From: Rubrolithibacter danxiaensis
GTDB taxonomy: Bacteria > Bacteroidota > Bacteroidia > Sphingobacteriales > Sphingobacteriaceae
Assembly (NCBI RefSeq): GCF_047272945.1
Contig: NZ_JBKOPS010000002.1
Coordinates: 1-64,000 of the forward strand
Direction: 5' to 3'
DNA: 64,000 nucleotides
Under the pieces are notes generated by a model, which saw nothing but the letters and a program-made list of their open reading frames with translations, did no database searches and had not been told where the DNA came from. Shown here in pieces: positions 24,913-35,082 of the stretch (within the stretch, counting starts at the first letter, position 1; each line of letters starts with the position of its first letter). The position numbers and the translations under genes are program-made.

Positions 24913-27900
24913 TCAGGATAGTTTTAGCACTTTTCTTACCCCCGGATCAGTTATTGCCGCTTCTCCGGCAGTAAAGCCCAGTTTGCGGTAACTCTCAAAT
25001 TGCGATTCGTCAAAGAACTGGTCTCCGGTTGTCTGGTGCGGAAATGAAGGGTTTGCAATTGCATATTCCCTCAGGTCCACCGATTCTTCCTTCCGCCCCG
25101 TCAATGAAGATTTGATATAAACAAGAATCCCCGAAGGAGAATCAACAGGATCTTCCGGATATAAGATAGTTCCCCAGGTAAAATACTTGCTTGAAAAACC
25201 GGTTTCCGGGTCACGTTTAGTAATGTCGCTTACATCAATCCTTATTTCAACTCCAAAGTCTATTCTGCAACGTCTTAGTGCATTCGCCAGCCCTTCGCAG
25301 GTAAATTTCGCGTCCTGTTCGGCATCGCTTAAAATAATATAACGGCATCGCCTGCGTACCAATTCGTATAGTCCCATGTTATCGAAATGACCGCCGTCAG
25401 AGAGGCAAACATACAGGTCGTCTGTATTCGATTTACCGATAAGGTCGGCGATCAGGTAGGCTATTCCAAATGCCGGGTCGGCTTTTTTCCAGGTCTTACG
25501 GCGGGGATTCCCTATCCACCACCCTAAACGGACATTGAAAAGCGTCATCAGGAAAGCAGTTGCAGACGAGGAGTGATATCCCTGGTTGGGGTTCGCCGCA
25601 GCACCCGATATGGCCATCGCAGTTCCTAATGCCGGTCCGTTGGGATACGCATAATTCCCGGTAGGCCGATAGGCATAATCGTAGGATTTATTTTTCGAAT
25701 CGGCTGATGCCCTGTTACGGTTAAAATCAAAGCCGCAATACAGCGGGGAGAACGTAAAAGATTCGGCTTGCCTGTCCTGCCTGTCAAGCTGCGAAACCTG
25801 TGTTGCATTTAAAGCGGTATTTAAGATGGGATAAGGACCATAATACCCTTCTTTAGTTTGAAGCTCGTGAAGTTTAATGTCATCCTGATTGTTGTCAAAT
25901 CTGGTAAACGGATTTACTGTTTTGCTTCGTTCGGCACGTCGGCGGCTTGCTGCAAGGTAAGCCCTTGCCAGCCTGTTGCGGTAAAAATGGTGCATGGAAA
26001 ATTCATTTACCCCAACCGTATAAGCTAAAATGCAGGTAGCGCCGATAAATATTCCGGCACAGAAGAGGCTCCACAGGATAGCACTGTTTATCTTTTCTGA
26101 ACTATCGTTCCACATATTCTTCCAGGACGCATCCGGCACCGCAGTTCCCCAAAGGTGAATAAGGATCCAGTGCACAAGTGTTGAAAGGAGAATGAGCAGT
26201 CCGAAACCAAAAAAATAGGGGGCACCACGAACAACGATATCGAGAAAAGAGGCCATTTTATTGCCCGACTTTTTATCTCCGGATGTTTTGGAACTAAAGG
26301 CCAGCTTTACTGCAGCGCCAACTATCGCGGCCCAACCACCTGTTATGGTTATAAATTCGGGTTTCCATCTTCGGTAAGCATAAAGCATAAATTCTCCCGA
26401 TAGCAAAGCTGTTCCGGTTATTATGATCCACAAAAAGGCAATACGGTGTACTACTGCCCCCACCCGTCCCCACCATTCCCTGCGCTCGTCGGGGAAAAAC
26501 GGACCAAGCATTCCCATCCGGGTAATTACAGTAAGCGTAATAACTTCCAAAACGAGGGGAATGCCCAGGCAAAAGGCCATGCCCGTATAAAAGCGGTGAG
26601 TTAAACGGTCTGTTAAAAACTCCGACCTGTAAGCATGCTGGGCGATATATTCAATAAAATGCCATACTATTGCCATGGCTATCAGTCCTGTAATAGCTGC
26701 AACTGCCGAAGCGACTATAATATAAATATATGCCAGTACTTTCTTAAGCAACAGCTTGTATTCGCCGGTATCCGGCAGGCATTGATCATACCTGCCCAGA
26801 ATGGCCACCAGCAGCAGGGCGAAAAAGCCTACCAGAGCCGCGGGCTTTAGTATATCAATCTTTTCGGCGAAAGGAATCCTGCCGGAATCTGCGATATGAA
26901 TATAACTCCTTGAAAATAGCCAGCCGCTGGTAAGATAGGCAGTTAAAAAAGTAAGGAGGGTAAGGCAGAAAATCAACGTAGCCGACTGGTCTCTGCTTAA
27001 AGGGCTGCCCGGAAAAAGCTTTCTTGAATTAAAAGCAGACATTCCCCAGCCTGCAAGAACCGCACCTGCTAAAAGCAAGCCTAAACTCCAGACCCAAACT
27101 TTGCCGCTTTCCCTGGCATCAGGCCAAACAATGTAAAAATCCCAGGTATAAAAAAGAATAGCCCCGGTAGAAAGGGCCGCTGCAAAAAGAAAAATGATAA
27201 TTACCTGGTTCAAAAGGGTGTTCCGTATCCAGGTAAGGCCCATTGTCCAGGCATCAATGGACATGATGCTTGAATTAGGGCTGAGATAATTGCTGTACAT
27301 TCTAAGCCATCGTATCGGCCTCACTTCTTCGCCAAAGGGATTTCGTGACTCATCCGGATTCAGGCATGATTCTACTTCGGGAACGGTTCCTTCTCTCTTT
27401 ATCCAGGCAGCGAGCCAGGAGCCGATATAGCCGCCGCCCGAAACCGTTGAAAGGTAATCTATTTTGGGAAGAATGTCTGCTTTGGCAAAAGCCTGCAAAA
27501 CACCCAGATTGAACGTTGCAGAACGTATTCCTCCACCGGAAAAAGCCAGGGCAAACAGGTTCATGTTTTCGGCCTTTTGAACTGGATTGTCAGGAAGGAA
27601 ATGTTCCTCATCCTGTTTTTCGGGTGATGAAAGCCTTTTTTTCCTGCTTTTTACTATTTCTTTTAACTCTTCCAGGAAAACAAATTCAAAGGGCAGCGGA
27701 ATTTCCTTTTGAACCAGTTCAGTCATGAGATACTGCTGATCCAGTAAAAGTTTTTCTGCGTTGTCTCCGATTTCGCTTTGCCATTTTTCCCACTTATTAA
27801 ATTCTCTTTTTGGAAGCAGCGTTTCTGCCACAGCTGCAGGTACATTCCATAATTGAAAAGCCCGTTGTTCTGACGCGTTATTTTCTCCTCCTCCTAAAGC

Positions 27901-28350
27901 CAGTACAATAATAATGGGCAGGTAATGTAAAATGTTGCAAAGTTCCAGTCGTTCAGTCGGTTCAGCATATAATATAGTGCGGATTACTTCACGCCAGTCA
28001 TGCATAGACGGATAGGTAGCGGGTTCGTCTTTTAACAGGTTTTGTACTTCTTCTTTTTCCCGCAGCCATTTTAATAAAGGCGCTACCATCGTAATAAAAT
28101 AGGCAACAGCAATTTTTGGACGGGCTGTCTGATCCTTAATAAGAAGTAATTCGACTAAACGTTTTTTGGTGTTTTTATTCTTTTCATTGATTATATAATC
28201 CTGTAACTCATTAATAATAAAGTCGGAAGGAGTGGAGGTTAATTTCAGGAAGTTTTTTTCAGGTAATTCTGCATTGATTTTAATAACAATGTCTTGTATC
28301 AATCCAATGAATGAGATGGCCCTGGCAGCCAAATCTTGTACAGCCTCCAT
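24913..28350 (-). CDS. large membrane-embedded patatin-like phospholipase
   Basis: A 1145-residue protein with a split catalytic domain. The oxyanion motif SGGGIRS lies near 270-275, the nucleophile in STVSGGGYIG near 303, and the DG of the catalytic dyad in LSDGGHFDNMG near 985. Between them, roughly residues 375-780 hold about ten hydrophobic segments, so membrane helices are inserted inside the phospholipase fold. The first 250 residues are helical and unassigned. Patatins cleave acyl chains from phospholipids. The following M19-like gene is on the same strand 28 bp away. Function could be lipid remodelling or an anti-cell or anti-phage effector; sequence alone does not decide. Confidence 0.85.
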   Translation of the reverse strand: MEAVQDLAARAISFIGLIQDIVIKINAELPEKNFLKLTSTPSDFIINELQDYIINEKNKNTKKRLVELLLIKDQTARPKIAVAYFITMVAPLLKWLREKEEVQNLLKDEPATYPSMHDWREVIRTILYAEPTERLELCNILHYLPIIIVLALGGGENNASEQRAFQLWNVPAAVAETLLPKREFNKWEKWQSEIGDNAEKLLLDQQYLMTELVQKEIPLPFEFVFLEELKEIVKSRKKRLSSPEKQDEEHFLPDNPVQKAENMNLFALAFSGGGIRSATFNLGVLQAFAKADILPKIDYLSTVSGGGYIGSWLAAWIKREGTVPEVESCLNPDESRNPFGEEVRPIRWLRMYSNYLSPNSSIMSIDAWTMGLTWIRNTLLNQVIIIFLFAAALSTGAILFYTWDFYIVWPDARESGKVWVWSLGLLLAGAVLAGWGMSAFNSRKLFPGSPLSRDQSATLIFCLTLLTFLTAYLTSGWLFSRSYIHIADSGRIPFAEKIDILKPAALVGFFALLLVAILGRYDQCLPDTGEYKLLLKKVLAYIYIIVASAVAAITGLIAMAIVWHFIEYIAQHAYRSEFLTDRLTHRFYTGMAFCLGIPLVLEVITLTVITRMGMLGPFFPDERREWWGRVGAVVHRIAFLWIIITGTALLSGEFMLYAYRRWKPEFITITGGWAAIVGAAVKLAFSSKTSGDKKSGNKMASFLDIVVRGAPYFFGFGLLILLSTLVHWILIHLWGTAVPDASWKNMWNDSSEKINSAILWSLFCAGIFIGATCILAYTVGVNEFSMHHFYRNRLARAYLAASRRRAERSKTVNPFTRFDNNQDDIKLHELQTKEGYYGPYPILNTALNATQVSQLDRQDRQAESFTFSPLYCGFDFNRNRASADSKNKSYDYAYRPTGNYAYPNGPALGTAMAISGAAANPNQGYHSSSATAFLMTLFNVRLGWWIGNPRRKTWKKADPAFGIAYLIADLIGKSNTDDLYVCLSDGGHFDNMGLYELVRRRCRYIILSDAEQDAKFTCEGLANALRRCRIDFGVEIRIDVSDITKRDPETGFSSKYFTWGTILYPEDPVDSPSGILVYIKSSLTGRKEESVDLREYAIANPSFPHQTTGDQFFDESQFESYRKLGFTAGEAAITDPGVRKVLKLS

Positions 28351-28722
28351 AGTAGTTAATAAATAAGCGGATGTATAGGGTTTTTATTGGTTAATAAACT
28401 AAAGGTAAGTCTTATAATCTTTCACCACAGCGTGTTTTAACGGAATTTGAAGGGTGTTTTTCTTAGTTTAACAGGCTTTTACCGGAATTGAATTGACCTG
28501 CGCTGAAGTTAAAGGAAATTAATCCAACATTAAAATCAACCAAAATGAGTACGATTAAATTTTCTGAAAAATTTGTTTTTATTTCTGAATAGGGGTAAAT
28601 TAGATATAAGGAAAGAGTAAGAATCAGGTAAAAGCGGCATCCGATGACTGAAGATTGCTAGCCTCGGGTTCCTGCTAATTCTCTTAATACTACATCTGCA
28701 CACTACCTAATTTTTTTGACAT
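28351..28722. other. intergenic region between divergent genes
   Basis: About 370 bp separate the patatin start (minus strand) from the LuxR-type regulator (plus strand). It is A+T-rich and should hold both promoters. I see no RNA gene, hairpin terminator or clear TAnnTTTG element that I would defend. Confidence 0.5.
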
Positions 28723-29373
28723 ATGGCAATGAATAGCATTGCAATTATTGGAGCCCATAAACTCTTTAATTGTGGTATCAGGAGTCTAATCAGTAATTTT
28801 TTTCCTAATTACACTATTTTGTTTGAAGCAAAAGATGTGGCAGAACTAACACAAAACCTGGCTATAAAAGGGAAACCCGAAATAATTCTTATTGATTTTA
28901 ATATGGCGGGCAAAGAAGCTTATGAAACCACAGCCCTGATACGCAAAAATTATCCTGCAATCAATATCATTTGCTTGTCTATAGAAGAACGCGAAGAAGA
29001 TGTATTAAACTTAATTAATTTAACTGTTAAGGGCTTTTTGCTAAAAGATACAGAAGCAGAAAGCTTTAAATCGGCATTGAATACGGTTGCATCCGGAGGA
29101 TATTTTTACCCGCCTTTTATTACCGAATTCCTGGTGAACAGCATTTCTAAAAAGCGTACTTCTTCCTTTGACCAGGTAAAACTGAATAAACGCGAAATAG
29201 AATTCATGCAGCTATCGGCAAGTGAACTTACCTATAAAGAAATTGCCGACAGGCTTTGCGTAAGCGCCCGTACTGTAGACGGTTACCGCGATCATCTGTT
29301 TGATAAGCTGAATGTTAAAAGTCGCGTAGGATTGGTTCTTTACGGTATTAAAAACAGGCTGCTGCAATTCTGA
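28723..29373 (+). CDS. LuxR/NarL-type response regulator with an altered receiver pocket
   Basis: A 216-residue regulator. The receiver domain (1-120) keeps the phosphoacceptor aspartate (D58 in IILIDFNM) and the conserved lysine (K108 in FLLKD). The paired acidic residues that normally bind Mg near residue 10 are replaced: the strand reads IAIIGAHKLF, so G10 and A11 stand where DD is expected. The C-terminal LuxR helix-turn-helix is intact (LNKREIEFMQL, YKEIADRLCVSARTVDGYRDHLFDKLNVKSR split over 150-205). No sensor kinase is adjacent. It precedes the oxidoreductase operon by 111 bp and may control it without classical phosphorylation. Confidence 0.85.
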   Translation: MAMNSIAIIGAHKLFNCGIRSLISNFFPNYTILFEAKDVAELTQNLAIKGKPEIILIDFNMAGKEAYETTALIRKNYPAINIICLSIEEREEDVLNLINLTVKGFLLKDTEAESFKSALNTVASGGYFYPPFITEFLVNSISKKRTSSFDQVKLNKREIEFMQLSASELTYKEIADRLCVSARTVDGYRDHLFDKLNVKSRVGLVLYGIKNRLLQF

Positions 29374-29484
29374 ACATTATCTTTAAAACCCCCTACTGAT
29401 ACTCCAACTTTATCATTATCTTGCTGTTTTTAATAAAGCAGCTATCATAACAGCTGACAAGTATTTTAAGTTAAATTAGTTGTA

Positions 29485-30378
29485 ATGCATAAAATATATC
29501 TCAGCGACGCAGGCCCAAAAGTATCACCTGCTATTTACGGTTTTTACAGATGGAATACAGAAATTGACGATCCGGCATTAACCATGGAACGAATCGTTAA
29601 TCTTTGCCTTGAATTGGGCATTAACACTTTTGATCATGCAGATATTTACGGATCGTATCAATGCGAAGAAATATTCGGAAGACTGATTGCTCAGAAATCT
29701 TTTAAACGAGAAGATATTGTTCTGTTTACAAAATGCGGGTTAAGGCTGCCGCATCCGAGCCAACCCGATGTACGGGTTCCTCACTATGACAGTTCGAGTA
29801 CGCATATATTAGCAAGCGTTGAGAATTCGCTGCGTAAGCTTAGAACTGATTATATCGATATTTTTTTACTCAACCATCTTGATCCTGTTTCCGATCTCGA
29901 AGAAACGGCGATGGCCTTGCTGCGGCTTAAGGAGTCGGGAAAGGTAAGGAATATAGGCGTAGCTAATTTTTCTGTTTTCCAGCACCAGCTTTTAGCCTCG
30001 TATTTAAAAACTCCGATTGTAACCAATCATATTGAACTTAACCTGCTTAATACCTCCGCTTTGGATAACGGGCAGATCGATTACATAAAACAACGCTACA
30101 TGCGCCCGCTTGCATCTTCACCACTTGCGGCAGGAAGAATTGCTGTAGGGGCAGACTATCTGCCTGTAAAAGTGCGTACAAAGCTGGAGGAAGTGAGTGT
30201 GCGTTACGGAACAGATATCGAATCAATAGCCGTAGCCTGGCTGGTAAAATTGGGTGCATTGCCTTTAATAGGAACAACCAGCGAACAACGCATACGCCAC
30301 ATTGTAAATGCGTTCGATATTGACCTTGACCGGCAGGACTGGTACGAATTGTATGCGGCTTCACGCGAGGATTTATAA
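29485..30378 (+). CDS. aldo/keto reductase
   Basis: A 297-residue NAD(P)H-dependent oxidoreductase of the AKR TIM-barrel type. The catalytic tetrad is visible as D50 and Y55 in TFDHADIYGSY, the lysine in VLFTKCGLR and the histidine in FLLNHLDPVSD. SGKVRNIGVANFS and the cofactor-binding PLASSPLAAGRIA follow. It resembles the YdhF-type group. It is the first of four genes in the same direction; the next starts 46 bp later. In this company it may reduce a keto or aldehyde intermediate of sugar-acid breakdown. Confidence 0.9.
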   Translation: MHKIYLSDAGPKVSPAIYGFYRWNTEIDDPALTMERIVNLCLELGINTFDHADIYGSYQCEEIFGRLIAQKSFKREDIVLFTKCGLRLPHPSQPDVRVPHYDSSSTHILASVENSLRKLRTDYIDIFLLNHLDPVSDLEETAMALLRLKESGKVRNIGVANFSVFQHQLLASYLKTPIVTNHIELNLLNTSALDNGQIDYIKQRYMRPLASSPLAAGRIAVGADYLPVKVRTKLEEVSVRYGTDIESIAVAWLVKLGALPLIGTTSEQRIRHIVNAFDIDLDRQDWYELYAASREDL

Positions 30379-30424
30379 AAATATCGGGGCTTAAGAATAA
30401 TTTCTGAATTCTGAACAGATTCTG

Positions 30425-32137
30425 ATGGAAAAAAAGTTACGCAGCAGCAACTGGTTTGGCCGTACCGGTAAAGATGGGTTCATTTATCGTGCATGGATGA
30501 AAAATCAGGGAATTCCTGATTATGAATTCAACAATAAACCTGTTATCGGCATTTGCAATACATGGTCTGAACTCACTCCCTGCAATGCACATTTCCGTGA
30601 ACTGGCCGAATCTGTTAAACGGGGAGTGTATGAAGCCGGCGGTTTTCCGGTTGAATTTCCGGTGATGTCTTTAGGTGAAACATTGATGAAACCTACTGCC
30701 ATGCTGTACCGCAATTTGCTGAGCATGGATGTGGAGGAATCAATCAGGGCTAATCCGCTTGACGGTGTGGTATTGCTATGCGGCTGCGATAAAACAACTC
30801 CTGCCCTGGTTATGGGCGCTTGCAGTGTTGATATTCCGGCTATTGTCGTATCTGGCGGGCCTATGCTGACAGGTCGCCACCGTGGCCTTCCTGTCGGAAC
30901 CAGCGATGTATGGCGGTATCAGGACGAGCTACGGGGAGAGAAAATTACCCAGGAGGAATTTTTGGCGCTCGAAGCAAGTATGTGCCGGAGTCGGGGTCAT
31001 TGTGCTGTGATGGGTACCGCATCGTCTATGGCATGTATGGTAGAAGCGTTGGGAATTTCTTTACCCGGAAATGCTGCAATTCCTGCGGCCGATGCCCGGC
31101 GGAAAGTACTTGCCCAGTTAAGCGGTTTGCGCATGGTGGAAATGGTGAAGGAGGATAGGAAGCTATCCGACATTCTGACCCGGAAAGCGTTTGAAAATGC
31201 AATAATTACCAATGCCGCAATAGGCGGATCAACTAATTTTATCATTCATCTGCTTGCAATTGCCGGCCGGATAGGAGTAGAGCTATCTTTGGATGATTTC
31301 AATAAATTCGCGTCGGGCATCCCTTTAATAGCTAATTTGCAGCCATCAGGGAAGTATTTCATGGAAGATCTGTATTATGCCGGAGGCCTTCCTGCCGTTT
31401 TGAAGGAACTTGATCAATTTTTAAATAAGGATTGTATCACGGTTAACGGTAAGACAATTGAACAGAATTATGAAAGCAGTGAATCGTATAATCGCGATGT
31501 GATTACTACGGTTGATACCCCTTTCAATCCCGTTTCAGGTGTGGTTGTTTTAAAGGGAAATCTTTGTGAGAACGGTGCAGTTATTAAACCTTCCGCAGCA
31601 AGTCCTGAATTAATGCAGCATACCGGTAAAGCCATTGTTTTTGAAAATATTGAAGATTATAAGAACAGGATTGATGACCCGGCACTGGAAGTAGATGAAA
31701 CTAACGTGCTGGTATTAAAAAATGTTGGGCCGAAAGGTTATCCTGGGATGCCCGAAGTTGGAAATATGGGATTGCCAAAAAAGCTTCTTTCAAAGGGAAT
31801 TACAGATATGGTCCGCATCTCCGATGGCAGGATGAGCGGTACAGGGTTCGGAACTGTGGTTTTACACGCCTCGCCTGAAGCGGCTACGGGAGGCAACTTC
31901 AGCGTAGTACAAACCGGAGACCTCATTACTCTGAATGTTCCTGAACGATCTTTGTACATTCACCTTACTAACGCAGAGCTGGAGCAAAGAAAGCAAAACT
32001 GGAAGTCTCAACCCCCTGCTACAGAAAGAGGTTATGTAAGTATGTATATCAGGCATGTACAGCAGGCTCATCTTGGGGCGGATATGGATTTTTTGGTAGG
32101 AAAATCAGGCAGCGAAGTAACAAGGGATTCGCATTAG
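30425..32137 (+). CDS. IlvD/Edd-family sugar-acid dehydratase
   Basis: A 570-residue Fe-S dehydratase. The family signature NTWSELTPCNAHFRELA near the start, LLCGCDKTTPALVMGACSVD with cluster cysteines, GTASSMACMVEALG, and the C-terminal DGRMSGTGFGTVVLHASPEA are all present. Members dehydrate dihydroxy acids: branched-chain precursors (IlvD), phosphogluconate (Edd), or pentonates and hexonates. The GHCAVMGTASSM form and the catabolic neighbours favour an aldonate dehydratase over IlvD. The oxidoreductase gene starts 7 bp later, so the genes are co-transcribed. Confidence 0.85.
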   Translation: MEKKLRSSNWFGRTGKDGFIYRAWMKNQGIPDYEFNNKPVIGICNTWSELTPCNAHFRELAESVKRGVYEAGGFPVEFPVMSLGETLMKPTAMLYRNLLSMDVEESIRANPLDGVVLLCGCDKTTPALVMGACSVDIPAIVVSGGPMLTGRHRGLPVGTSDVWRYQDELRGEKITQEEFLALEASMCRSRGHCAVMGTASSMACMVEALGISLPGNAAIPAADARRKVLAQLSGLRMVEMVKEDRKLSDILTRKAFENAIITNAAIGGSTNFIIHLLAIAGRIGVELSLDDFNKFASGIPLIANLQPSGKYFMEDLYYAGGLPAVLKELDQFLNKDCITVNGKTIEQNYESSESYNRDVITTVDTPFNPVSGVVVLKGNLCENGAVIKPSAASPELMQHTGKAIVFENIEDYKNRIDDPALEVDETNVLVLKNVGPKGYPGMPEVGNMGLPKKLLSKGITDMVRISDGRMSGTGFGTVVLHASPEAATGGNFSVVQTGDLITLNVPERSLYIHLTNAELEQRKQNWKSQPPATERGYVSMYIRHVQQAHLGADMDFLVGKSGSEVTRDSH

Positions 32138-32144
32138 AAAAGGT

Positions 32145-34976
32145 ATGGGTTTTTCAATAAAAGAAGAGCTTGGAAAAATAATTCCGGAAAGCCGTCTTCG
32201 AACACGATATATAGATTTAGTTTCTTTTGCTGCCGATGCGGGGTTTTATCACCTGGTACCCCGTGCAGTTGTTCATCCGGTTAGCGAAGAGGAAATAAAA
32301 CAGTTATTCAGCTTTTCGCATCAGCATACTATTCCTTTGGTTTTTAGGACAGGGGGAACCAGTTTGTCGGGGCAGTCAATAACAGACGGAATTTTAGTAG
32401 ACCTGAGTCAGTACTGGAACAAAATCCAGATTGAGAAAGAGGGCGAATATGTTCGGGTGCAGCCCGGTATTACAGGGGCAATGGTGAATGCCTATCTGAA
32501 GAAATTCGCCAGGAAAATCGGTCCCGACCCTTCCAGTATCAGCGCTGCTATGATGGGGGGAATCCTTTCTAATAATTCGAGCGGAATGTGTTGCGGTGTA
32601 AAACTCAACTCGTATCATACCACTAAATATATTCGTTTTATTTTGCCTGACGGCACAACATTCTCTACCGAAAATCAGGAAGATTATGCACGTTTTGAGC
32701 ATGAATATGCAGAATTATACAACACACTGGCAGATATCCGAAGCCGGGTTCTATCTGATACAGAACTCTATGATAAGATTCGCTATAAGTATCAGACGAA
32801 AAATACCGTCGGCTATTCGTTAAACTCTTTTATTGATTTTGAGCATCCGCTGGATATTCTGGCTCACCTGTTAATAGGTGCGGAAGGCACCCTCGCCTTT
32901 ATCGCCGAAGCGGTGCTTCAAACCGTCCCGGATTATCGTTATAAATCAACTGCCCTTTTATATTTCCCGGATATTTATGCTGCCTGCCAGGCTATAGTTC
33001 CGCTCACAAATGCAGGAGTAACCATGGTAGAATTAATGGATCGGGCTTCACTTCATTCCGTAGAAAATTTTTCGGGAATGCCGGAAATTGTAAAAACGTT
33101 GCCTGAAAGTGCTGCAGCGCTTTTAGTAGAATTTCAGGAAGCTTCTCGAATAGAACTGGAAGATCGGGTAAATCAATTTTTACTATCTGCACCAGGTCTT
33201 TCTTTGTTTAATGATCCCGTTTTTACCACCAATGTAAAAGAGCAGGATTTTTTATGGAAAATCCGTAAAGGACTTTTCCCTGCCGTGGGGGCTGTTCGTG
33301 CCAGCGGTACTACCGTGATTCTGGAAGATGTTGCTTTCCCGGTAGAGAAGCTGGGCGACGCGATCCTGGATCTTCAGCAGCTTTTTAAAAAACACGAGTA
33401 TCTGAATGCCATCATTTTCGGACATGCTAAAGATGGGAATATACATTTTGTAGTTACACAGTCTTTTAATACCCAAGCGGAAATAGACCGGTACGACAAG
33501 TTTCTCCGTGAGGTAATTTCTCTGGTTGTAGAAAAATACAATGGTACTTTAAAAGCCGAACACGGAACCGGTCGAAATATGGCTCCCTTTGTGGAAACAG
33601 AATGGGGGGGAAAGGCTTATGAGATAATGAAAATGGTAAAGCATGCGGTTGATCCTCATTTGCTGCTTAATCCAGGAGTAATTATTAATGAAGATTCCAG
33701 GGCACATATAAAAAATCTCAAAGAGCTTCCTTCTGTTGAAGAAGAAGTTGACCGTTGCATGGAATGCGGGTATTGCGAACACCGGTGCCCCAGCCGCGAC
33801 CTTACCACCACGCCTCGCCGCAGAATAGTGCTTAGAAGAGAACTTAAAAAGCTGAAAAACAAGGGGGATATTTCAAACTACAAATTACTGCTGGATCAAT
33901 ATCAGTACGACGGTATAGATACCTGTGCAGTAGATGGTTTATGTGCGATCGCCTGTCCGGTTAATATTAACACGGGAGACCTGATAAAGCGCTTACGAAA
34001 AGAAAATCACAGCGATTTCTCCAATAAAATAGCATTGCTTGCCGCAAAGAAATTTGGGTTAGCAGAGTGGGGTGCCCGTGCTGCTTTAAAATTTGGATTT
34101 GCCCTTAACAGGGTTTTTGGTAAAAACACGATGATTCATTTTACAGGAGGATTAAAAAAAATCTTTCCGGCTTTCCCGCAATGGTCACCGCAACTATCTT
34201 ATCCGCCTGATCTTTCTGTTATTAAAAACAGGAGTGGTGTTACTGATCCAAAAAGAACCATTGTTTATTTCCCGGCATGCATTTCCCGTATGATGGGCTC
34301 ATATAAAGGGAAGGAGAAAAACATCCTGGAAACTTTTATGAGTATTTGTGATAAAACCGGAATCAGGGTTAAGGTGCCTGAAAATATAACAGGCACTTGC
34401 TGCAGCCAGATTTTTTCTTCGAAGGGTTATAAAGATGCGTACGATTATACCGTGAACAAAATTGTCAATTTCCTTTGGGATGCTTCTAAAGAAGGCAGTT
34501 TGCCTGTTGTAATTGACGTTAGTTCCTGCGCCTTTACTTTGCATCATTTACGTCCCGCTTTGGATGATGATAACAAGTTCAAGTTTGACCGTTTAACTAT
34601 TATGGACAGTGTGGATTTTCTCCATGACCTGGTGATGCCTTTTGCCGTAATAAAACAAAAGAAAAAGGACGTTGTACTTCACCCGGTATGCTCATTGGAG
34701 AAGCTTAAAACAGAGGATAAATTTATTAACCTTGCCCGCCATTTTGCAGAACAGGTTTCTGTACCTAAATATGCAGGTTGCTGCGGAATGGCTGGAGACC
34801 GGGGATTTTTATTTCCTGAACTTACTGCTTCGGCAACTCAACCCGAAGCGCTGGAAGTGAATCAGAAAAAATACAGCGGATATTATTCTTCAACCAAAAC
34901 CTGCGAAATGGCGATGTCTGCTGCAGTAAATGAAAATTACGAATCAGTGCTGTATTTAGTGGACGAAACCATTTGA
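32145..34976 (+). CDS. fused FAD-linked oxidase and Fe-S (GlcD-GlcF-like) dehydrogenase
   Basis: A 943-residue fusion. An FAD-binding domain (FRTGGTSLSGQSITDG near 67-82; PDPSSISAAMMGGILSNNSSG in two parts) is followed by the FAD-oxidase C-terminal domain (IFGHAKDGNIHF, LKAEHGTGRNMAPF). Then come two four-cysteine cluster sites, CMECGYCEHRCP and CAVDGLCAIACP, and two CCG-type segments, TCCSQIFSS and GCCGMAGDRGFLFPE. Such proteins oxidise D-2-hydroxy acids (lactate, glycolate, 2-hydroxyglutarate) and pass electrons to quinone at the membrane. The 7-bp gap after the dehydratase indicates joint use. Confidence 0.9.
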   Translation: MGFSIKEELGKIIPESRLRTRYIDLVSFAADAGFYHLVPRAVVHPVSEEEIKQLFSFSHQHTIPLVFRTGGTSLSGQSITDGILVDLSQYWNKIQIEKEGEYVRVQPGITGAMVNAYLKKFARKIGPDPSSISAAMMGGILSNNSSGMCCGVKLNSYHTTKYIRFILPDGTTFSTENQEDYARFEHEYAELYNTLADIRSRVLSDTELYDKIRYKYQTKNTVGYSLNSFIDFEHPLDILAHLLIGAEGTLAFIAEAVLQTVPDYRYKSTALLYFPDIYAACQAIVPLTNAGVTMVELMDRASLHSVENFSGMPEIVKTLPESAAALLVEFQEASRIELEDRVNQFLLSAPGLSLFNDPVFTTNVKEQDFLWKIRKGLFPAVGAVRASGTTVILEDVAFPVEKLGDAILDLQQLFKKHEYLNAIIFGHAKDGNIHFVVTQSFNTQAEIDRYDKFLREVISLVVEKYNGTLKAEHGTGRNMAPFVETEWGGKAYEIMKMVKHAVDPHLLLNPGVIINEDSRAHIKNLKELPSVEEEVDRCMECGYCEHRCPSRDLTTTPRRRIVLRRELKKLKNKGDISNYKLLLDQYQYDGIDTCAVDGLCAIACPVNINTGDLIKRLRKENHSDFSNKIALLAAKKFGLAEWGARAALKFGFALNRVFGKNTMIHFTGGLKKIFPAFPQWSPQLSYPPDLSVIKNRSGVTDPKRTIVYFPACISRMMGSYKGKEKNILETFMSICDKTGIRVKVPENITGTCCSQIFSSKGYKDAYDYTVNKIVNFLWDASKEGSLPVVIDVSSCAFTLHHLRPALDDDNKFKFDRLTIMDSVDFLHDLVMPFAVIKQKKKDVVLHPVCSLEKLKTEDKFINLARHFAEQVSVPKYAGCCGMAGDRGFLFPELTASATQPEALEVNQKKYSGYYSSTKTCEMAMSAAVNENYESVLYLVDETI

Positions 34977-35082
34977 GTTTTTGTTCGGGTAGTTTTGGCT
35001 TTTAACAGTAATATTTTCATTACCGCTTACAGGATTTCAATTTCTTTAATGAAATTTAAGTTCAACTAAACTAACCATATAC

